Shown here: positions 10,869 through 23,285 of the stretch, piece by piece
How the letters are laid out: the number at the start of each line of letters is the position of its first letter
How positions within the stretch are numbered: position 1 is the stretch's first letter
From: Helianthus annuus
Lineage: Eukaryota; Streptophyta; Magnoliopsida; Asterales; Asteraceae
Direction: 5' to 3'
Assembly (NCBI RefSeq): GCF_002127325.2
Contig: NC_035440.2
Coordinates: 75,332,464 to 75,396,463, forward strand
Length of the DNA stretch: 64,000 bases
Program-made: the position numbers and the translations under genes
The notes under the pieces: generated by a model
The model's input: the letters and a program-made list of their open reading frames with translations, nothing else
What the model was told of the DNA's origin: nothing
Database searches by the model: none

Positions 10869-12225
10869 CTATTTCGCTTTCATTTGGTCCTCACGTTCCC
10901 AAGTATACTCTGGGCCACGTTTGGACTCCCAGCGAACCTTGACTAATCGTATTCGCTTGTTCTTCAGTCGTTTGACTTCATGGTCCATTATCTCCACAGG
11001 TTTCTCGACAAAGTGCATCGTGTCATCAACTTGAATTTCGTCAAGTGGAATATGAAGACCAGTATCGGCTAAACATTTTCGTAAATTGGACACGTGGAAT
11101 GTTGGGTGAATATTCCCAAGTTCAGGAGGTAACTCTAGTCGATAGGCAATCTTTCCGATTCTTTCAACAATCTTAAATGGTCCAACATTTCGTGTTGCAA
11201 GCTTTCCTTTCTTTCCAAATCTCACCACTCCCTTCCAAGGGGACACCTTGAGTAGGACATGGTCTCCGACTTGAAATTCCAAGGGCTTGCGTCGCATATC
11301 CGCATAACTCTTTTGACGGCTTTTAGCTGTCAGAAGATTATCGCGAATTTTTTTGATTTTGTCCGTTGTTTCCAGAATGAGCTCAGGTCCAGTAAGCTGA
11401 GCTTCACCGTTCTCATTCCAACAGACAGGTGAACGACATTTTCGACCGTATAAAGCTTCGAACGGTGCCATATTGATAGTAGCATGATAACTATTGTTGT
11501 AAGAGAACTCGATCAAGATGAGAATCCAAATTACCACCAAAGTCTATCACACATGCTCTAAGCATATCCTCCAATGTTTGAATCGTCCTCTCGGATTGTC
11601 CGTCTGTTTGGGGATGATAAGCAGTACTTAGATTTAGTTGAGTTCCCAAAGCAGATTGCATGGTCTTCCAAAAGTGAGATGAGAATCGAGCATCACGGTC
11701 ATAGATGATATTCAAAGGAACACCATGACGAGACATGATTTCATCAACATAAATCTTGGCAAGTTTATCAGCAGATAGATCCTCGCGAATCGGTATAAAG
11801 TGAGCTGACTTCGTCAGTCGATCGATGACTACCCGAATGGTATCATGACCTCTAGATGTGCGCAGTAACTTAGTAATAAGATCCATCGCAATGTTCTCCC
11901 ACTTCCAAACCGGTATTTCTGGTTGTACAAGCAAACCAGATGGTCGTTGATGTTCAGCCTTGACTTTGAGACAAGTTAGGCATTTCGATACATACGAAGC
12001 AATATCCTTCTTCATACCAGGCCACCAGTACTGAGTACGAAGATCCTTGTACATTTTGTCAGCACCAGGATGGATAGAATAACGAGACTTGTGAGATTCG
12101 TCCATCACTAAAGTGCAAAGATCGTCTTGTTTTGAAATCCACAAACGATCCTTGAAATAAAGTAACCCATCGTCTTTCGTTTCGAGTTTAAGCTCCAGTT
12201 GATGTGGTAATTCCTTACCCATCAA
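10869..12225 (-). pseudogene. pol: Integrase of gypsy C (broken)
   Basis: Two overlapping reverse frames. 11491-12225 carries the zinc-binding HHCC region ([19 protein letters not shown]) and the catalytic core with MDLITKL, YDRDARF and QTDGQSERT, the DDE-type residues. 10869-11540 carries [15 protein letters not shown], the [11 protein letters not shown] segment and a chromodomain-like end [18 protein letters not shown], typical of Tekay/Del chromoviruses. A frameshift at about 11500-11540 splits it. Integrase joins element DNA to the host genome. This copy cannot make an intact protein. Confidence 0.85.
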
Positions 12226-12768
<543 letters not shown>

Positions 12769-14259
12769 CTAAGTCAAAGCAGTGAGAGGAACCGCGATCT
12801 TTGAGAAGTTCGAAATAAATCGACGATAGTAACCAGCGAGACCAAGGAAAGAGAGAACTTCTGTGGGTGTCGTAGGTGTGTTCCAATCCTTAATAGTAGT
12901 GATTTTGGAAGGATCCACATGAATACCCTGCTTGTTGACAATATGACCTAAAAATTGAACTTCCTTAAGCCAGAATTCACACTTGGAGAATTTGGTGAAG
13001 AGTTGTTTCTTCTTCAGGAGTTCCATTGTCAGACGAAGGTGTTGTTCGTGATCGGCTCGAGACTTCGAATAAATAAGAATGTCGTCAATGAATACAATGA
13101 TGAACTTGTCTAAATAAGGTTTACAAACCCTATTCATTAAATCCATGAAAACAGCTGGAGCATTCGTCAATCCAAAAGGCATGACAGTGAACTCGTAGTG
13201 ACCATATCGTGTGCGGAAAGCAGTTTTGGGAATATCTTCTTCGAGTACACGAAGCTGATGATACCCAGAATACAAATCGATCTTGGAGAAACATGTAGCA
13301 CCTTGCAGCTGATCAAAAAGATCATCGATTCGTGCTAGGGGATATCGATTCTTGATGGTAAGCTTATTAAGCTCTCGATAATCGATACACATTCTGAAAG
13401 ATCCATCTATCTTTTTCACAAATATGACTAGAGCGCCCCAAGGTGAATAACTTGGTCGGATGAATCCTTTGTCAGATAACTCTTGAAGCTGTTTCGATAA
13501 CTCTTGCATCTCAGACTGTGCAAGACGATAAGGTGCTTTAGCAATCGGGTTAGCATTAGGTACAAGATCAATATGAAATTCGACTTGATGAACTTGAGGC
13601 AAACCAGGCAGTTCATCAGGAAACACCTCTGGATAATCTCGAACAATCGGAATATCTTGAATACACTTACTCTTGCCTTTCTCCTTTGTGACATGTGCCA
13701 GAAAGGCCACATATCCTTTTTGTAAACAATTTTGCGCTTTCGTACACGACATGAGTTTCAAACCACTGGATGGTTTCTCACCACGAACCTCTAGGACTTC
13801 ACCAGACGAAAGAGGAATACGAACAATCTTGTCGAAACAAACTACCGCAGCATGAAATGTAGTTAACCAATCCATTCCTACGATAATATCGAAACTTCCA
13901 AGTTGCATCGATGTGAGGTCAAGAGGAAAAAGATGGTTATCGAGGTTCAATTGACAATCGCGAATAACGGAATCAAGTACAAGAGGTTTACTATTAGCAA
14001 CTTCGACAGATAAGGGTTTCCTTAGTTTGGTTCTAGGTATCGCAAGTAAAGGCTCAAATGATAATGATACAAAACTTCTATCAGAACTAGAATCGAAAAG
14101 AACAGATGCAGGTTGATGGTTAACAAGGAACGTACCATTAACAACCTCGTTATCAGCACCGGCCTCGTTGGCTTTCACATTGTATGCTTGTCCACGAGCG
14201 GGATTAATGTTTGCATTCGCGTTCATCAGTTTCGGGCAGTTGTTCAGGAAATGACCCAT
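12769..14259 (-). pseudogene. pol: Protease and reverse transcriptase of gypsy C
   Basis: Longest open piece of C (496 codons), read from 14259 down. The protease region has [12 protein letters not shown], where the family has DSGAD, so the active-site Gly is lost. RT motifs are intact: [42 protein letters not shown] and FIDDILIYS with the catalytic DD. The piece ends in a stop at the RT/RNase H junction. The upstream end overlaps the Gag frame by 16 nt through a frameshift. Confidence 0.85.
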
Positions 14260-15307
14260 CTCTCCGCAATTATAACATGAACCAGGTGGGAATCTAGCAG
14301 TGTTTCCCTGAGCATGTGCTGGATTCTAAGCAGCTTGATTTGGACCCAATCGACAAATGTTGGCCGTGCGGCCAAGTTTCCCACATGAGGTACACTGTTT
14401 ACAAGCTTGCTGAGCCGCATGATGACCGTTTCACAGATTGCAGTGAGGTGCAGTACCAGCATATGATTTCTTAGCAGGAGGCTGCGCTGGTGGGTTCTGA
14501 GCGTTTTGTGTGGTAACAGCAAAATTCTGAGAAGCCTTGCGCTTCCTCAACCTCCTTGACAACTCGCCCTTTTTCTTACCCTTACTAATGTCTTGAGTGG
14601 CATCAGCTGACTGTTTCTTATCACCCTTGCGGGTCAGTTTTCCCTTCCTGACCTGAGACTCAGTCAGGGTTGTAGCCAATTCGATAGCCTGACGAACGGT
14701 GGTAGGGTTACTACCAGTAACTATGTCTTGCACAGAGTCAGGCAAACCATCAATATACCTCTCAATCGCTTTCTCTAACGGGGTAACCATGGTAGGACAC
14801 AGTAAACTCAGCTCCTCATAATGATCCGTGTAAGCACGATGTTCTCCCTCATCTTGTTTCAGATCATCAAACTCGCGTTCCAATGCCCTTATTTCGTGTC
14901 GGGGGCAGAACTCCTATATCATGAGAGCCCGAAGCTCTTCCCAAGTCTGTGCCAAAGCCACATCGGCACCCCTATCTCGCATCACAGTGTTCCACCATGT
15001 TTAGAGCACGTTTCTCGAAAACACTGGATGCAAACTCGACGTTTCGCTCATTCGGACGTTGGACATGTCTAAAGGTGCTTTCCAGACACTCGAACCATTG
15101 TAGGAGCGCAGTTGCTCCTTGAGACCCAGAAAACTTCAGTGGTTTAGCCGAATTGAACGTTTTGAAATTACACTGAGCATTGTTATTGTTGTTGTTGTTG
15201 TTCTCTTGATTAATCTGAGTTATTAGGTTTGGAATCACAGCAGCCATCTGCTGAGCGACAAGGGCTGCGATTGCAGCATCTTGTTCGGGATCACGTCTAG
15301 GTGGCAT
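14244..15307 (-). pseudogene. gag: Gag of gypsy C (frameshifted)
   Basis: Starts at ATG 15307: MPPRRDPEQDAAIAALVAQQ, an Asn run, then FKTFNSAKPLKFSGSQGA and LLQWFECLESTF, the Ty3-type Gag fold. The frame fails near 14972. Homology continues in 14431-14883 (YEELSLLCPTMVTPLEKAIE) and in 14244-14522, where the zinc-knuckle region is degenerate. At least two frameshifts are present. The product would have been the capsid/nucleocapsid precursor. Confidence 0.8.
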
Positions 15308-15715
15308 ATTCTAAAAGGAACAAGGAAACATGAGAAACAAGTGAAATTGACAATTGGATAAACAAAGAGGTATTGAAAACATCGATAAAACATAAGGAAG
15401 GCAATTATTTGTTTGTTACCTAGAACAAACAAACGACACACAGTGACTAATCAAAGTAAATGGGTCAATATAATGTATCGCGAAGACATGCTTTAGCCTA
15501 TAAGTGGACACTCACCCCAAGAGTTCCCAAGTAAGAGTGACTGATCCGATTATGTGGATTTGTACGAACACTCTAGCCTTAGACAGAAAACTCGAGGTAC
15601 AGGCACCCACCCTTCCAGATTGCACGTGTTCACATTATAAGACCCAAACTTTGACGACATTTTGAAACTTTGAAGGTTCAAAACCTTATAACAAATCATC
15701 TAGGAATAGATGATT
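15308..15715 (-). other. Leader of gypsy C, gag-proximal part
   Basis: Untranslated leader between the gag start and the D insertion. I see no ORF or repeat of note. The last bases TGATT (15711-15715) are the target duplication of D. Confidence 0.75.
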
Positions 15716-16173
15716 TGTTAGTGCACTACATCTGTTGATTGCGTCTAGGTGTCTAGGATCAGGTCTTATATCGTATGGTATAGCATAGGGCACGTAATAC
15801 GAGAAAACAGGAGGATGTATAGGTTGTATATGCTAGGTCCGCTCATAGAGACATAGGGTTCTAGGTTCGCTTATTTGACAGTATGGTCCGCTTATGTGGA
15901 CTAAGCTGGTCCGCTCTTCTGGTCATGTGACACATAAGCGGACCCAACTGCCTATATATAGGAGTCGTTTGAGCGGACCTCATAGAGTTGTTGTTGGATT
16001 CCACGCCGAAGCTCTGCCGGTGTGATGATTGAGCTGTAAAACGTTTTAAATCAATAAAACAAGCAGTTAGGAGGAAGAACAAGCTATATCTACTTGCATT
16101 TCTTATTATTCCGCATCTGAAACGCAAGAGACAACCTCTGAACGACTCGTTCGGGTCAACAAACGATCCTACA
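15716..16173 (+). repeat. 5' LTR of D
   Basis: 458 bp, repeated at 22828-23285. It contains GGTCCGCTC/GGTTCGCTT units at 15837-15917, a palindrome at 15908-15944 with perfect 8-bp arms GGTCCGCT/AGCGGACC, and TATATATA at 15953-15960. Confidence 0.95.
15908..15960 (+). promoter_or_regulatory. Palindrome plus TATA box in D 5' LTR
   Basis: CATG-centred palindrome with GGTCCGCT and AGCGGACC arms, then TATATATA 8 bp downstream. It has the same arrangement as in B, E and F. Confidence 0.7.
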
Positions 16174-16175
16174 AG

Positions 16176-16187
16176 TGCTATCAGAGC
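16176..16187 (+). other. Primer-binding site of D, one mismatch
   Basis: TGCTATCAGAGC has one change (C for G at position 3) from the tRNA-iMet complement TGGTATCAGAGC, 2 nt after the LTR. It is probably a post-insertion mutation. Confidence 0.85.
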
Positions 16188-16388
16188 TTGGGAGGAGGTT
16201 TTCTGCAGATTGTAGCTGTTTTTCATCATTTCTTCTCACTTCTACACCTTCTTTTCTCATTTCCGGGAGATTTCACAGTCAATTTTTGTTCAAAAGCTCA
16301 CAGATTGTGTATAATCATACTTAGACAAACCCTTGAAAGTTTCAGGCAGAAATACAGCTTAAAAACAGGTCAAATCATGTTCGTTATG

Positions 16389-16672
16389 TGGTTCGCTCGT
16401 ACTGACGTCATCGGGATCCGCTCTTAGATCACAGTCTGGTTCGCTTTTCTGGTCTCAGCTGGTTCGCTCATTCATACCGATTTTTTTGCTGGTTCGCTCG
16501 AAATTAGAAGTTTGGTCCGCTCCAAACTCATTTCTGTTTCGCTCGAGTATACAATTCAGGTTCACTTTTTAGTCAGCTTTCAGAATCAAAAGGGGTTCGC
16601 TCCAAAGTACGGTTCGCTCTTGTGAACGTCTGGTTCGCTTATCTGTTCAGTGTTAGTTCGCTTTTCTGTCAC
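16389..16672 (+). repeat. CG-core motif array in leader of D
   Basis: About 12 units, dominated by GGTTCGCTC or GGTTCGCTT with a few GGTCCGCTC, spaced about 20-30 nt, between the primer site and the gag ATG at 16700. Confidence 0.85.
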
Positions 16673-16699
16673 TTGCTTTGAAAAACATGCCAAGATAAT

Positions 16700-18514
16700 A
16701 TGGATTCCGAGTTCTACAACGCGTTTGCATCATCGACTACTCCAGCCGCAATTGCTCAAGCAATGAACTTAGAAAATGAGACAGGAACGACTCAAAAGCC
16801 CCCTAGGTTGATGAGCATTGAGGAGTATTATGGATGGAAGGATCGGTTTGAAAACTGGGTTCAGGCAAACCATCTCAGATCGTGGGAGTGCATATTGAAG
16901 AAGTATACTTTGCCTCGAACAGATTTGCAAGTTGTTAAAGAGATATCCGAATTTACCAATCAAGAACGAGCAATGTATAGAGCCGAGAAAATGATGATTA
17001 GTTTGTTGCAGCAGGCGATAAAAGAAGATATATTCATCTTGTTACAGCACGACAAAACTGCTAAGTCTATATGGGATGCTCTTAGAGTCAAGTTCGAGGG
17101 AAGTGAAAACATGATCAAAAGCAAGAAGGCATTGTTAAAGAAAGAGTTCGATTTGTTTAGCAGCTTGCCGGGAGAGGATACTAAAAAGCTAATCGAGAGA
17201 TACTGTCACTTGGTGCGATCGTTATCGATGTTGGGAGTTGAGAAAGGTCGTGAGGAATGGGTGGATAAATTGGCTGATGCGTTACCTCAGAAAGAGTGGG
17301 GAACGTATTTGATAATTTTAAAGAATACTGGTGTGTATGACGGGCTGACTATCTCACAGTTCATTGAGAAAATTGAGAGTCAGGATCTTGAGCAGCAGAA
17401 GATCGCAAGGATGAATAGTCCGAGTGGTCAACAGGATGTAAAGATGTACTACAGGGGTAGTGTTCCAGTCACTGAATCTGAAAGAAGTCCGAAGATTCAA
17501 ACTGCGTTCAGTGCTGGTGATTCATCTGAAAAAGTTGATCAGGGTTCGAACAAGAGTAGCAGCGGGTTTTCATCGTTTCCGAGTGTGAATCCGAAAGAGA
17601 CTAACAAGAGTTTTCAGTCTCAGAGTACTAAAACCGGAAATGGATACATAATTCAATGCAACATAGCTCTTAATCTTCCAGAAGGTCAAAGCTTCTCTGA
17701 AGACACTGCTAAAGACCACATGGCACTTCTGGGTTCAGTTTTGTTATCATATGAAGGTCTAGTTGCTGGTCGGATCGGCAATCCTACGCTTACCAAAGAG
17801 GATTATGATCAGATAGACGCCGAAGAGATGGAACTCATGGATATCAAATGGTGTCTCGCAAGTGTTCTTCGACGAGCTGAGAAATTCAAAACCATTACCG
17901 GGAGAAATGACTTTCTAGATGCTCATGTTTCAACTTTAGGTTTTGATAAATCTAAAGTTACTTGTTTTCGATGCAGGGAGAAAGGACATTTCAAGCGGGA
18001 GTGCAAGGGAAGAGAAGCTAGCGGAGCACAGAATCCATTCGGGAAAGATGATTACTATCGCAAAGCTATCTATCAACAAGTTGGTCAATCCCAAGAACCG
18101 CAGACAGCTCACGGAAGAAAGATTGACGATCCCAAGAGAGCATGTTTGGTAGATTTCAGCTGGAGTAATTACATATCATCTGAAGCTACAGCAGCACGCA
18201 TTTTTGATCAAGATGATGAGAAACTACCAGAAGGTTTCAGTTGGGATATGTTTGTGGATGAGAAGGGAGAGTTCAAAGCCTTCATTGCCAAGATTGTCCG
18301 AGAGCCAGATTTGTTTGCTACTTGGATGAAATCTATTGGAGAGACTGTGAAAAGTGAAGATGAAAAGTCTGTGTCATCTGATGAAAGTTCAGATAGTACT
18401 GATAAACTTTCAAAACATTCTGGGAAAGTTTCAGAAAGTTCGAATGAAGATTTACAGAGTTCTGATAAAAGTGTACAAAATGAAAATGTTCAAGAAAAAG
18501 AAGCTGTTTTTTGA
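16700..18514 (+). CDS. gag: Gag of D, N-terminal 604 codons
   Basis: ATG at 16700 follows the leader array and gives MDSEFYNAFAS, matching A and E. The conserved N-terminal segment (KPPRLMSIEEYYGWKDRFEN) is at about residues 34-55, and UBN2 follows at about 95-240. The segment DHMALLGSVLLSYEGLVAGR leads to the first CCHC knuckle CFRCREKGHFKREC (about 421-434), then an acidic Ser-rich tail. The frame ends at TGA 18512-18514 just after a T6 run. Homologous Gag continues in another frame from about 18500, so this is a broken longer protein. Gag would assemble particles; no enzyme is encoded. Confidence 0.88.
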   Translation: MDSEFYNAFASSTTPAAIAQAMNLENETGTTQKPPRLMSIEEYYGWKDRFENWVQANHLRSWECILKKYTLPRTDLQVVKEISEFTNQERAMYRAEKMMISLLQQAIKEDIFILLQHDKTAKSIWDALRVKFEGSENMIKSKKALLKKEFDLFSSLPGEDTKKLIERYCHLVRSLSMLGVEKGREEWVDKLADALPQKEWGTYLIILKNTGVYDGLTISQFIEKIESQDLEQQKIARMNSPSGQQDVKMYYRGSVPVTESERSPKIQTAFSAGDSSEKVDQGSNKSSSGFSSFPSVNPKETNKSFQSQSTKTGNGYIIQCNIALNLPEGQSFSEDTAKDHMALLGSVLLSYEGLVAGRIGNPTLTKEDYDQIDAEEMELMDIKWCLASVLRRAEKFKTITGRNDFLDAHVSTLGFDKSKVTCFRCREKGHFKRECKGREASGAQNPFGKDDYYRKAIYQQVGQSQEPQTAHGRKIDDPKRACLVDFSWSNYISSEATAARIFDQDDEKLPEGFSWDMFVDEKGEFKAFIAKIVREPDLFATWMKSIGETVKSEDEKSVSSDESSDSTDKLSKHSGKVSESSNEDLQSSDKSVQNENVQEKEAVF

Positions 18515-20451
18515 TAAAACACCGTCTGATTCTGATGTATCAGATGGTGATTCTGATAAATCTGTACAATTTGATCAATCACCTGATCACAGCAGCAGTG
18601 ATGATGAGGAAGAAAAACATATAAATATTGCAAAAACTCATCTATCTCCTGAAAGTTTTCATTTCTATTTTGCAGAAAGAATGGAGAAACTGAAGGAGAA
18701 ACGAGCTGCAAAAGAACAACAAGCTGAATCTGAAGGTGATGTTCAAAACACTGAAAATGTTGCTGAGAAGATTATTGTAATTGAAAACGAAGAAGAAAAA
18801 GTGGTTGAAGTTGTTAAAACAATCGAAGTTGAGAAGATTGTTGAAGTCGTTAAGCCGTGTGAGAAATGCTTGGAAGCTTGCAAGAATTGTGCAGCTAAAG
18901 ACGACATCATAGCTGAGTACGAGAAGAAAAAGGAGCAGTTACTGTTCAATCTCAACTATGTGAAAGAATCATATGATGTTCTGAATAGAACAGTAACTGG
19001 TATCCAAAGCACTGACGATGTTAAATGCAGTTTTAATGACAAAACAAAAAGCAATAAACTTCTACATCGAAGAGAGTGCTAAGTGGAAGCAAGAGTTGGA
19101 GACGGAAAAAATAGAGAATGAGAGAATTAGACGCTTATTGCAAAGTTATTCTAGTTCTGATTATCTCATTGATCGTATTTACCCAACTGTTGCGGGTATG
19201 GAAGCTTTCAAGGATGAGAAGCTAAAAGACAAGAAAGACTGTGGTAAGAAATCGACTGTTAGTTACAACAAATGTCCACCTCCGATTTGGGATGGTTATT
19301 CACCTAGGAGACCAAATGAAGAGTAATTGGAAAAAGCAGTCAATATAAAGCTTAAAACCGACACAACTGACGTTTTACCAGATAACATTGATGTCACGTA
19401 TACCTCGTCCGATACTGATCATGAGTCTGAATTAATCAAAAAGGTGGTCGATCAGGTGTTGGATACTGATGAGGAGTCTGAGTCGAAATCTGGGTCTGGA
19501 AAGTCAAAGTCGTCAGTCAACAGTCAAAATTCGTCGGATAAACTATCTTATAGTAAAGAATTTTTATTGTCAAAGGCAGATTTGAATGATGAAACATTCG
19601 AAGTTGTGTATACTTTGAATGGTTCGGACAAATTATATTACAATAAAGAGTTCCCGATAATGAGTATTAAAACGGAACTAATAAACAAAACGTTCAAACT
19701 AATAGAGGTTAATATTCCAGAATTAAAAGTATTGAAAAGTTTTGAAAAATCTAAAAAATACACTTCTAGAGTTCAGCAACGTTTAAATAAGAAAAAGGGC
19801 AACAATTCTGGTTCTGGTTTTCAAAAGAAACCTAACCAGAATCGTAGCTACAAAAAGAAAGGTCTTGGTTTTGTTCCACCAGAAAATGATTAAAATATGA
19901 AAAATTTTAAAACAAAATCTGAATTTGTGGCAGGTGGAAGTGCTGAGGAGGAACAGCAGAAACCGTTCTGGAGACAGTCTAATAAAGAGTTTCTTGCTGA
20001 GAGAAAGAAGAATGGAGCTGATATTTGTTATCAAAGAGAGACTAGAACCTGTTATAGATGCAATGAAACTGGTCATATTGCATGGAATTGCTCAAAAGGT
20101 GTCCAATCAAAACAGGGAGTTTCTCAGAAGTTGAAAGAGAAAGTTGTTGATGTTGACACACCAATCAATAGACCTAAAATTTTTGAGAATTCAAAATTCG
20201 AGGTTGGTGAGTGTTCAAAGAAGAACAGATATGAGAAGAAAGGAAAAGACAACCAGGTATGGGTTGAAAAGAAAGGAGATGTGAATGTCGGTGATGAATC
20301 TGGTTCCACAAAGCTAGAAGAGCCACAGGTTGAAAAGAAGATTTCAGTAAATGATGAGGAGTTTCCATCATTGAAGTTTGAGGAAGTGAAGAAGAAAGTG
20401 GGAAAAACTGAGATTTCGAATCAGTTTTATAAAGAAAAAGATGAATTTTGA
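18500..20451 (+). pseudogene. gag: Gag of D, coiled-coil and second zinc-knuckle part (broken)
   Basis: Continuation of D Gag through two frames with a shift near 19020-19080 and in-frame stops at 19324 and 19891. In order it shows an acidic region, the Cys motif CEKCLEACKNC (about 18859-18891), coiled coil to about 19145, and YSSSDYLIDRI. It then has LPDNIDVTYTSSDTD, the repeated NGSDKLYYNKEFPI block, basic residues, and a second CCHC knuckle CYRCNETGHIAWNC at about 20050-20091. It ends near DEEFPSLKFEEV. The same order is seen in E and F. No protease follows. Confidence 0.8.
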
Positions 20452-20640
20452 TGTCGAGAAAACATTCAACGGGAATGTTAAAAAGATATTTGGGAAAATG
20501 CTTAGTGGGAGAGCAAAGGGGGTTAAAGATTTTTACGCAACTAAAAAGGCAACATACAACCCTAAGCTCAAGAGTTGAAAGCCATCAAGTCTGAAAAGAC
20601 TTGGATGGAAGTCTGCTTCCCATGATAGTCGAAGGACTAC

Positions 20641-20680
20641 GCCGGAGATCCCAAGTTTATATCGTGGATCAGGAATCGGC
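20641..20680 (+). other. Post-gag hairpin D1
   Basis: Outer stem GCCG (20641-20644) with CGGC (20677-20680) and inner stem GATCC (20647-20651) with GGATC (20666-20670). In D2 and F the inner stem is GCTTC/GAAGC, so both sides changed together. Confidence 0.6.
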
Positions 20681-20753
20681 ATCATTCTAGTGTTTGAAAA
20701 GTTTGTTTGAAAGATTTTGAATTGTGTTTAATGTTTGCAGGATGAAGGTCTAC

Positions 20754-20794
20754 GCCGGAGCTTCCAGATTGGTAAGTGCGAAGCAGGAATCGGC
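20754..20794 (+). other. Post-gag hairpin D2 with splice-like signals
   Basis: Outer stem GCCG (20754-20757) with CGGC (20791-20794) and inner stem GCTTC (20760-20764) with GAAGC (20780-20784). A donor-like GGTAAGT lies in the loop and an acceptor-like TTTGCAG ends 20740 just upstream. Confidence 0.6.
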
Positions 20795-21479
20795 ATCCTG
20801 ATTGGTAAAATGGTGATGTAGACGTAATATTCCTACAAGTGGTATTGTGTGTTTTTACAAATGGTTATTTTTTTTACAATTGGTTTAGAGATTGCTTGAT
20901 TGCAAATGGTAAATCAGGGACATTAAGTTGTACTTGATTTACTACTTATAGGTAAAAGATAGACAAGATGATGAACCACATCCCCGTTTTTAAAATGATA
21001 GACCTACAAGTGGTTTTTATCAACACAAATTCATTTTCCGGAAAAATCATTTTGATTAAAACAAACTTAAGTGTTTTGAGATCTAAAATGAGAAAATGGT
21101 TTGTGATAGGGGGAGTTCTGATTGTTTGTGCCGAGTGAATGGCGATTTGATGTGTTTCAGTGTCAGTTGTCAAGTTTCTGTATAGTTTGTTTTAAATTTT
21201 CTTTGAAATGTGTTTGCATTTTAGGGGGAGTAGAAATTTCAGAAAATCCAAAAACATTTGAAAATTTGAAAAAGCCAAAAACATGATAAAATTCAAAAAT
21301 GAGTTTTGTTGCGAAAAAGAGGAAATGATAGTACATCAGTGGACTATCACAGCACGCTAAAGAAATGTAAAGTTAAAATGTGATAAACAATCTTACTGCG
21401 GATGTGTCAGTAGATTTTCGCACATTTAGTAAGTTGAAACGAGATATAAACCTAAATTCAAACTTGCTTGATTTGTGGG

Positions 21480-22140
21480 TAACTATTCTTGGATATATGG
21501 GTAACCCCCGAAATCTTATTTGAAAGGTCCCATACTCTGAGATACTAGGTCTTTATACGCAGTGATATCTAGGGTATTATCCCGGGACTTTTGCTGAATG
21601 GAAGTTCTGACCTAGTCCCCGGATAATACTTTCTGTATATGCTTGAAAAAGCGCAGCCCTCAGCATGCTGATGAAACAATAAAATTGATAGTCGCTGCTG
21701 TTGAAATTTAAAAGATCCTCTAAAGGGGACCCACCAAAAGTCGAGCCGTCATCTCTCTGCTGAACGGAAGTTCTGACCTGAGCTCTCACGGTTTCGCATC
21801 TACCTCTATACAGATATCAGCTGTGGTATACTCACCTGTAAGACTGAATATTTGGGATCTGGATACGGGAGTATATTCAAGTGGAGTGATACACAATTAA
21901 GTTTAAGTCTCTAAAACATTAATTTCATATCTCGAATCAATTGAAATTTGTGTTGAGAATTTAAGAGGACAAACATACTGACAATCTAGGTAAATTGTTT
22001 AAAACTTAAAATGTTATCAAGCTTAACGGTGTTAGTGATTGGTCTCAGAAACTGATATGATCCTCTTGCTCGAACTCACAAAAAATATTGTTTGTAAATA
22101 TTTTATTTCTGTATGTTTTTGTTTACTAGTAGTGTCAGGT
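21480..22140 (+). other. Conserved structured 3' noncoding block of D
   Basis: Homologous to blocks in B, E and F. ACTAGGTC 21544-21551 pairs with GACCTAGT 21609-21616, and GTATTATCC 21574-21582 with GGATAATAC 21621-21629. The two stems cross, so they are pseudoknot-like or alternative. GATCCTCTAAAGGGGAC and a TATACTC/GAGTATA pair follow. Confidence 0.7.
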
Positions 22141-22827
22141 AATATCTCTCAGAAAATCCAAAAGGATTTTAGTGTGTTTTAGCTAAATTTTGAAAAAAGT
22201 CAAAAAGATTTTCGACAACTGATGTTGGAAAACTGATTTTCAAAATTCCGAGTGCTAAACAGGATGAGCAGCATTTGAGGGGGAGTGTTTGTATAAATCT
22301 AACTGTTTCGTTAAATCTAACCTTTTCAAGTGGTTCATCATAGAGATTTGAGAGAGAGTCTGAGTTGGTTCAGTTATATGTTAATTAGTGCTTATGAGGG
22401 GAGTCATGTGTTGGTGCATAGTTATTTGAAATATTTGTGAAAGAAATTTATTTTGGGGTTGAGATTGTGCAGGTAGCCAGGTTTCGATTTCTAAAAGATC
22501 TCTGATGGAAGAGAGCCAAGTTTCGATCCTGGAAATCAATCCTAAAAGCATGAGTAAAGTCAGTTTCTGATTCTAAAGATTAGTTCAACTGTTGATGATG
22601 ATGAACTTAAGGAATCAAGAGATCTGATCAAGAGAATTAGGGTGTTTTAAAGCCAGACAACAATCCTGAAGATGGTACTGAAGAACAAAAGAATGCCAGT
22701 AAATCGAGAGGGGGAGTCTGAAGATTAAAGAAGAGAAAACCCAGAGACTGATCTAGACTAAAGATGTGAAGACACAGTTTCGCTGTCAAGGTGTATTGGC
22801 GACTCCATCAACATCTGAGGGGGAGTC

Positions 22828-23285
22828 TGTTAGTGCACTACATCTGTTGATTGCGTCCAGGTGTCTAGGATCAGGTCTTATATCGTATTGTATAGCATAG
22901 GGCACGTAATACGAGAAAACAGGAGGATGTATAGGTTGTATATGCTAGGTCCGCTCATAGAGACATAGGGTTCTAGGTTCGCTTATTTGACAGTATGGTC
23001 CGCTTATGTGGACTAAGCTGGTCCGCTCTTATGGTCATGTGACACATAAGCGGACCCAACTGCCTATATATAGGAGTCGTTTGAGCGGACCTCATAGAGT
23101 TGTTCTTGGATTCCACGCCGAAGCTCTGCCGGTGTGACGATTGAGCTGTAAAGCGTTTCAAATCAATAAAACAAGCAGTTAGGAGGAAGAACAAGCTATA
23201 TCTACTTGCATTTCTTATTATTCCGCATCTGAAACGCAAGAGACAACCTCTGAACGACTCGTTCGGGTCAGCAAACGATCCTACA
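22828..23285 (+). repeat. 3' LTR of D
   Basis: 458 bp after the tract GAGGGGGAGTC and before target duplication TGATT (23286-23290). About 8 differences from the 5' LTR by eye. Confidence 0.95.

Larger units (their letters stand above)
20452..22827 (+). other. 3' noncoding region of D
   Basis: No coding potential recognised. It contains two post-gag hairpins, the conserved structured block (about 21480-22140), and five polypurine tracts (about 21105, 21221, 22277, 22709 and the terminal one at 22818-22827). The last two read GGGGGAGTCTG like the true LTR junction. Confidence 0.8.
15716..23285 (+). mobile_element. Element D: gag-only Sirevirus-like retrotransposon
   Basis: Complete 7.57-kb element with 458-bp LTRs (TGTTAGTGC...CCTACA) and TGATT duplications at 15711-15715 and 23286-23290. 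It has a primer site, leader array, a very large Gag (about 1240 codons once breaks are ignored) and 2.4 kb of noncoding 3' sequence. No pol domain is found in any frame. LTRs differ at about 8 sites by eye (1.7%). Confidence 0.93.
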
